A stretch of 64,000 nt of DNA from positions 1,823,846-1,887,845 of the forward strand of contig SCFE01000041.1 of the NCBI GenBank assembly GCA_004352715.1, in the 5' to 3' direction. Of this stretch, positions 57,985 through 64,000 are shown piece by piece; the first letter of the stretch is position 1, and each line of letters begins with the position of its first letter. The translations under genes and the position numbers were made by a program. The notes beneath the pieces are model-generated. The model ran no database searches. It was not told the DNA's origin and saw nothing but the letters and a program-made list of their open reading frames with translations. Source of the DNA: Hofstenia miamia (lineage: Eukaryota > Xenacoelomorpha > Acoela).

Positions 57985-59769
57985 GAGAAACGTTAAACAC
58001 TGATTCGTAATGCACTAGCAGCAGAGAGAGCATTTTATGGTCAAATATCAAAAGAAAATGAATTAAAATGTTTAAATTATAAGGTCAAACAATTTGTCCA
58101 GACTTCTACAGGTTTATCTTTGAAGGTTGCCATTGTTATTGATCTGAATTGATTTCTACTCAAATAATGTAATTTGATTTGATATATATATTCAAATCAA
58201 TAGATTTCAATTGATATGAGTTGATTTAATAATCTTGAAGATGTATTCATTGAAGTTGTAAAATGCCATGTAGCAAATCCCACTGATTTAAGATTCATTA
58301 CATTTATTCTTGTGTAGTGTAATGTACACATAGTTATGGGCATAAAGTCGTATATTTCCACCGAAGACACAACATCCTACTGGAATTTGCAAACCTCACT
58401 ATTACATTTAGTAATGTTAGCCAATAATGTTCTGATATATATCCATGCGTGTTCTGCTGTTGCTTTTGTGGAAGGCTTGCTTAGTCAAGATGCCATATTT
58501 TTCACGTTTATTTTTATGAATTACGAACATCAGTTTTAGTTTTGATTGTGAATTGAAATTATATCAACATTAAGCAATTTTTGCTTACTGAGGTATTGTA
58601 AAGAATAAAAGTTTATAATAATACATAATTGCAAAGGTCCATAAACAATGGAATCGAATCAAGCTCATGCCCATAATAATTTGCTTAAAATAATACATAA
58701 TTGAGAAAGTTTCGTAAAATGATTTCCCCAAACATTTAAAAAAGCAAGCAACTTTAAGATTTCTGCAATGTTTAAAAAATTTAAAGATTTATGAAATTTG
58801 ATTTCATGGAAAGTATCATATATTACTGACATTCTGCTTAGCCATGAAAGACAAAATATTAGCAATTTTGAACATTCGTGTATTTGGAATTTATTTGCCA
58901 ACGTAGTTTATGAAAATATAAAGAATCATAAGAATATCGTAGTAAATTATTAATTAATCAGGCCGCAACATTTTGAATCCAATCTAACTTAAGAACTCGA
59001 TATTTATAGTAGATGTCATAATAATGAATTGCAGTAATTTAGCTGAGTTAGTGCCAGTTATCTCACAGAATCTCCGCTGTTTTTTCTATTCAAAAATTGA
59101 CAAATGCACATATGTAGGACCCGGGCTATTGTTAGGGTATGGCTAACAGTAGGGTTATCAATGTGTGTTTCCATGGATAAATTACAATCAAATGTTGCTT
59201 CTAAAGATTTTAATGATTTCGCCAAAACAATATCCCACCAATATTGGAAATTATAATTTAATCCATAGTGCAGTATGTCCTAATATAATTAACAAACTCT
59301 TCTTAATCTAATAGGAAGGTAGTTACCACAGAGAGAGAGAGAGTGAGAGAGTTCAACTTAAAAGGAGATGTAGATAGACTATACATAGAAAGCACAAGAA
59401 GCCGATAAGGATTGCTAAGTGTGGAGAAACACTCGTACTAAAGGAATATGGAAAAGACCCACATAAGGGATCAGTCCAGGAAGATAAAGATAAGAAAAAC
59501 TTCCCCCTTACAAAATCTCCACAAAATTTATTTGGGCAAAGATATTGACACGAATTTCTTCAGGAGAAAGCAAAAAATAAATTTCAATGCAATGAAAATT
59601 TTCCGCGAGCCTTCAGCTAATACCACTTTTTATTTTTTAAGATCTGTGGATTAAGGTGCAATTTTGCACCGCCAATATAAATAAGGTAAATTGAGAAATA
59701 TATATTTTGAGACAAAAATATATAGTTTCAGTTGATTGGGCAAACAGCAACGAATGACTTAGTTATAAC
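57985..59769. other. No gene seen
   Basis: AT-rich region upstream of the THAP exon. Holds a GA-rich microsatellite at 59331-59351. I cannot assign a promoter. Confidence 0.45.
59331..59351. repeat. (GA)n microsatellite
   Basis: Short AGAGAGAG tract with one interruption. Confidence 0.9.
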
Positions 59770-61705
59770 CAGCGCATTGACGTGTATTACCGATATACGA
59801 TGTTATATACGAAATTGTCAGTAACAGTACACGAAATACCGATACACGAAAAATCCTGTTTTTCAAATCGTATTACGTTTATTGTAATTTAATTAATTGC
59901 ATGGCAACTTCAAGCATAAATATGAGACAACTTATGTTACTTCCAGTAATTTTTTTAAATGTAACCAAGGCCTACTTTAATCACGGCCTGGCGATTTGCA
60001 GTACCAAAAACGAAAAATAGCAATAAATACTCTTGCAAGTAAAAAATTAGTGTAAATTTTTGTCCAAATATGCAATACAAAGAATAGAAAAAATTCCCAT
60101 CAAATTTGTGGATTTACAACCATTGCATTTGCTTGGGAACAAAAAAGGGTTCATCAAACAATTAAAGGTTTTCACAGGCAAAGAAGTAATTTAAATTTAT
60201 AGAATTTTTTTGTATATCAATATTCCCTGATTTTTATGACGTCAAATCATAAATTTTGATATGCAGAAAGATGATTGTTTATTGTTAATGGCCTCATTAT
60301 ATTTGCAGGTGGTTTTTGCAATTTTCAAGGAAGCAAATCACTCCAAAAGGTGCATAGATGTATGTAAAATAGCTCATTCTTTGATTTGGTTACTTAAAAT
60401 GATTCGTTGCGTCAAATCTTGGTCTGTGTCGAAGTGTGTTTGCGGCCTCATTTTTGTTAATTTTACTGCAAATCGCCAGGCCGTGATTACACTAGGCCTT
60501 GATGTAACCCAGGCATTTATCATTGAAAGGTCCAGCAAATTCTAAAATGCAGCTATTGGCCATCTTCGTGATGCTGCTTTTTGGACATAGACCTCTACAC
60601 ACTCCATCCAACCTATCTACACCCCATTTATTATAGTTGTAAAAACAAAAAAAATACGGTTTCTTCCTTGGATTACAATATTGTTAGGCTCCACAGCATC
60701 ACGATCTTGTGTGAACAGTAAACTTCCTGGCTTGTTTTTTTACTCTGATATTTTACTAGCATTAGCTTTCCCGATTTGAAAAATTCAGAATCTCACAAAT
60801 TTAGTTTTTTAGAAATCATGAGAATTTCTTTTTTGTTCGAACTGATTGTTCCAGATGAGGAAGTATTTTGTTTTGCTAGTTCATCAGCAAAAGCAGATGG
60901 GGTAAAAAAATCATCTTTGGTAAGTCTAACACTAAGATTTAGATAGATTTTAGCAATAGCATGAACCAGGCATTCCTAAAGATGTTTCGTGATCCTGATT
61001 TTCAACTTTACTCAAGTAAGGTGTGATTGAAATGCAGTATTTGGATTCCAATTCAAAAAGGATCCAAGATGTTATCCAAATGTATGTATATTTAACATTT
61101 TTTTACTTGTTTCTCGATTTTCCTTGCGTGTTATGTTTATTGAGTAAGTGCGACAACGTTAACAATTTGTGGAAGAAACAAAGAATTATCTGATTCATAT
61201 ATTTTGTGACTCCATGGTATTGATGTTTTCATCACCACTATCAAAGTCATTAATATTTTGCAAAAATAAGGCTTTGGTCTTGCTAGTACGAAATTGTCAT
61301 TCACCCATCACCGTAAAATATTTCTAAATCAAACTAGTTGGTGAAATGTCCAATCGTAATTAAATTAACTGACAACTGCAAGATATTGTTGAATGTTGGT
61401 GTAAATCTCCTATGTCTAAAAATTTTGTTCTATAGATTTTGAGTATCCCAGCAAGCAGTGTTCCGGTTGAAAGACTGCTATCTGCTTGCAAATTCAGATC
61501 TAGCCACCGGCAAACAGCATGTCTTCTAAAAATTTGGTAGCTTTAGTTCAAATTTCATTTATTGAATAAATTGTTTGTTAATTGAAATTTAGTTTCTAAA
61601 TACACGAAAATACGCGATTTTAAAATACAGGAAATACCGATACACGATCAGTTAAGATACTCAAAATACAAATACACGACAAAAGTGATGCACGTCAATA
61701 CACTA
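59770..61705 (+). mobile_element. hAT element (family H) with transposase remnant
   Basis: Left end CAGCGCATTGACGTGTAT and inverse right end ATGCACGTCAATACACTA match at 14 of 18 positions, all differences being transitions. Flanking octamers GTTATAAC and GTTTTATC match at six of eight. Subterminal ACACGAAATACCGATACACG and GGAAATACCGATACACGATC repeat inside both ends. A hAT transposase C-terminus lies near the right end. Confidence 0.7.
61434..61540 (+). pseudogene. hAT transposase dimerisation motif
   Basis: The + strand reads ILSIPASSVPVERLLSACKF followed by RSSHRQTACLLKIW and a stop. This is the hAT C-terminal dimerisation motif (LSIPASSAPVERxFS ... RxxLxxxxV). The rest of the transposase in 59860-61430 is too decayed to follow. 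Confidence 0.85.
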
Positions 61706-61723
61706 GTTTTATCAATTAATAAT

Positions 61724-61750
61724 AATATATATATATATATATATATATAT
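61724..61750. repeat. (TA)n microsatellite
   Basis: TA tract between the right flank of H and a second partial H copy. Confidence 0.95.
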
Positions 61751-62448
61751 TTCTACACACTCCATCCAACCAGGAATTCATCATTGAAACGTCCAGCAAA
61801 TTCTAAAATGCAGCTATTGGCCATCTTCGTGATGCTGCTTTTTGGACATAGACTTCTACACACTCCATCCAACCAGGAATTCATCATTGAAACGTCCAGC
61901 AAATTCTAAAATGCAGCTATTGGCCATCTTCGTTGTTTTTTTACTCTGATATTTTACTAGCATTAGCTTTCCCGATTTGAAAAAAATGCAGAATCTCACA
62001 AATTTAGTTTTTTAGAACGCATGAGAATTTCTTTTTTGTTTGAACTGATTGTTCCAGATGAGGAAGTATTTTGTTTTGCTAGCAAAAACAGCTGGGGTAA
62101 AAAAATCATCTTTGGTAAGTCTAAGACTAAGATTTAGATAGATTTTAGCAATGGCATGAAACAAGGCATTCCTAAAGATGTTTCGTGATCCTGATTTTCA
62201 ACTTTACTCAAGTAAGGTGTGATTGAAATGCAGTATTTGGATTCCAATTCAAAAAGGATCTAAGATGTTATCCCAAATGTATGTATATTTAACATTTTTT
62301 TACCTGTTTCTCGATTTTCCTTGCGTGTTATGTTTATTGAGTAAGTGCGACCACGTTAACAATTTGTGGAAGAAACAAAGAATTATCTGATTCATATATT
62401 TTGTGACTCCATGGTATTGATGTTTTCATCACCACTATCAAAGTCATT
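61751..62448 (+). mobile_element. Family H, second partial copy with 103-base tandem unit
   Basis: Starts with two tandem units of 103 bases (TTCTACACACTCCATCCAAC at 61751 and 61854), present once in H near 60510-60610. From 61933 it matches 60733-61255 (TTTTTTTACTCTGATATTTT, TCCAGATGAGGAAGTATTTT) and runs into the gap. Confidence 0.8.
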
Positions 62449-63448
62449 NNNNNNNNNNNNNNNNNNNNNNNNNNNNNNNNNNNNNNNNNNNNNNNNNNNN
62501 NNNNNNNNNNNNNNNNNNNNNNNNNNNNNNNNNNNNNNNNNNNNNNNNNNNNNNNNNNNNNNNNNNNNNNNNNNNNNNNNNNNNNNNNNNNNNNNNNNNN
62601 NNNNNNNNNNNNNNNNNNNNNNNNNNNNNNNNNNNNNNNNNNNNNNNNNNNNNNNNNNNNNNNNNNNNNNNNNNNNNNNNNNNNNNNNNNNNNNNNNNNN
62701 NNNNNNNNNNNNNNNNNNNNNNNNNNNNNNNNNNNNNNNNNNNNNNNNNNNNNNNNNNNNNNNNNNNNNNNNNNNNNNNNNNNNNNNNNNNNNNNNNNNN
62801 NNNNNNNNNNNNNNNNNNNNNNNNNNNNNNNNNNNNNNNNNNNNNNNNNNNNNNNNNNNNNNNNNNNNNNNNNNNNNNNNNNNNNNNNNNNNNNNNNNNN
62901 NNNNNNNNNNNNNNNNNNNNNNNNNNNNNNNNNNNNNNNNNNNNNNNNNNNNNNNNNNNNNNNNNNNNNNNNNNNNNNNNNNNNNNNNNNNNNNNNNNNN
63001 NNNNNNNNNNNNNNNNNNNNNNNNNNNNNNNNNNNNNNNNNNNNNNNNNNNNNNNNNNNNNNNNNNNNNNNNNNNNNNNNNNNNNNNNNNNNNNNNNNNN
63101 NNNNNNNNNNNNNNNNNNNNNNNNNNNNNNNNNNNNNNNNNNNNNNNNNNNNNNNNNNNNNNNNNNNNNNNNNNNNNNNNNNNNNNNNNNNNNNNNNNNN
63201 NNNNNNNNNNNNNNNNNNNNNNNNNNNNNNNNNNNNNNNNNNNNNNNNNNNNNNNNNNNNNNNNNNNNNNNNNNNNNNNNNNNNNNNNNNNNNNNNNNNN
63301 NNNNNNNNNNNNNNNNNNNNNNNNNNNNNNNNNNNNNNNNNNNNNNNNNNNNNNNNNNNNNNNNNNNNNNNNNNNNNNNNNNNNNNNNNNNNNNNNNNNN
63401 NNNNNNNNNNNNNNNNNNNNNNNNNNNNNNNNNNNNNNNNNNNNNNNN
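62449..63448. other. Assembly gap (1000 N)
   Basis: Exactly 1000 N, probably a default gap. It hides the rest of the second H copy. Confidence 1.
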
Positions 63449-64000
63449 AGACAGTCATTGGAAACACCTCACAAACGAAAGAGCTACAAGAGAACATTTC
63501 TGCCCAGCTTGCCTGAAACTAACCTAAGATCTTGATCAGAAAATTTTCACACTTCTTAATTAGCCCTTCTGATCCAATTGTACTGTACTGCACATGCGCC
63601 TATGTTTGTTGGGCTCATTCTATAGTTGTATTCACATATGCATATGAATACTTGTGAAATAATAAATGTATCCGTATTACATTCGTTTTATTTAGTAAAT
63701 GAATACTATAAATCAATTATAGGCTACCGTATCAGTAGATATCAGTGTAAAATTTAGTTCATTTATAAGATATAAGGTTAAGTTGCTATAATTGAAAATC
63801 GCCAATTTGTCAGTAGTGTAGCAGTAGTACCGTACATTACGAATTTGCAAAAAATCAAAACACCGATTACGGAAAAACTAGAGCACTGGACGAAAAACGG
63901 GCTTCAGATTTGGAATCAATGAGGTCAAATTAGGTGGAAACAATGAAAATTACCCATGCAGCAAAATGAGTGTTTTCCAGTGTAATTTATTAATTATTAT
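63449..64000. other. No gene seen
   Basis: A short frame right after the gap reads TPHKRKSYKRTFLPSLPETN and stops at 63535; it could be the end of a coding exon, but there is no recognisable domain. Confidence 0.35.

Overview
This window looks like AT-rich nuclear DNA from an animal, most likely an invertebrate. I see no operons, no tRNA or rRNA genes and no intact host gene. The DNA is dominated by decayed DNA transposons (hAT, Tc1/mariner, P/THAP, piggyBac, a PIF/Harbinger-like miniature element, and one transposase type I cannot name) and by fragments of several non-LTR retrotransposons. This mix occurs in cnidarians, tunicates, molluscs and arthropods; I cannot name the species from sequence alone. 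Six long N gaps (1496-2377, 7873-8357, 10076-11075, 32401-32601, 34382-34550, 62449-63448) and two single N bases (38165, 53961) mark a draft assembly.

Layout. 1-2592: right-hand parts of two nested hAT-type elements (families A and B), with a TTCGCCCA minisatellite at the first gap. 2593-4350: decayed P-like transposase on the minus strand, cut by family B. 4462-5363: hAT C-terminal fragment and a TA-flanked MITE. 5475-7390: R1 repeat, a family D fragment and a GC-rich GCCC cluster. 8811-10075: 3' half of an R2-like LINE on the minus strand. 11092-17000: at least six non-autonomous elements, mostly with hAT-like 8-bp target duplications. 17570-17830: LINE 3' end. 19183-20704: complete but dead Tc1 element. 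22139-29945: tandem and partial copies of a composite repeat (E plus D plus the R1 3' end), carrying a Tc1-like element whose empty site is preserved 3.3 kb away. 30780-31830: LINE pieces; 31899-32216: possible receptor-like ORF. 32642-35500: two TA-microsatellite-flanked elements, one an internally deleted mariner. 36706-39621: a 1.46-kb duplication split by one N, probably two haplotypes. 41300-41677: GAGCCG foldback hAT MITE. 43785-45860: R1 repeat split by family D. 45935-47480: L1-like LINE broken by a TA microsatellite. 47690-50145: head-to-head copies of an unnamed DDE-type transposase; 50150-51615: piggyBac-like transposase. 51918-54796: three hAT-type elements inside one another. 56395-56580: second R2-like fragment. 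56843-57984: THAP domain plus P-transposase C-terminus. 59770-62448: hAT element with a recognisable dimerisation motif, and a second partial copy.

I do not see genes working together as a pathway. The content is a record of successive insertions. In several places an element-free copy of the same repeat lies in the window, so insertion order and target duplications can be read directly. The most interesting items are the THAP/P short gene (possible repressor-type product), the unnamed transposase pair, the nested hAT stack, and the repeated use of (TA)n tracts as insertion sites.
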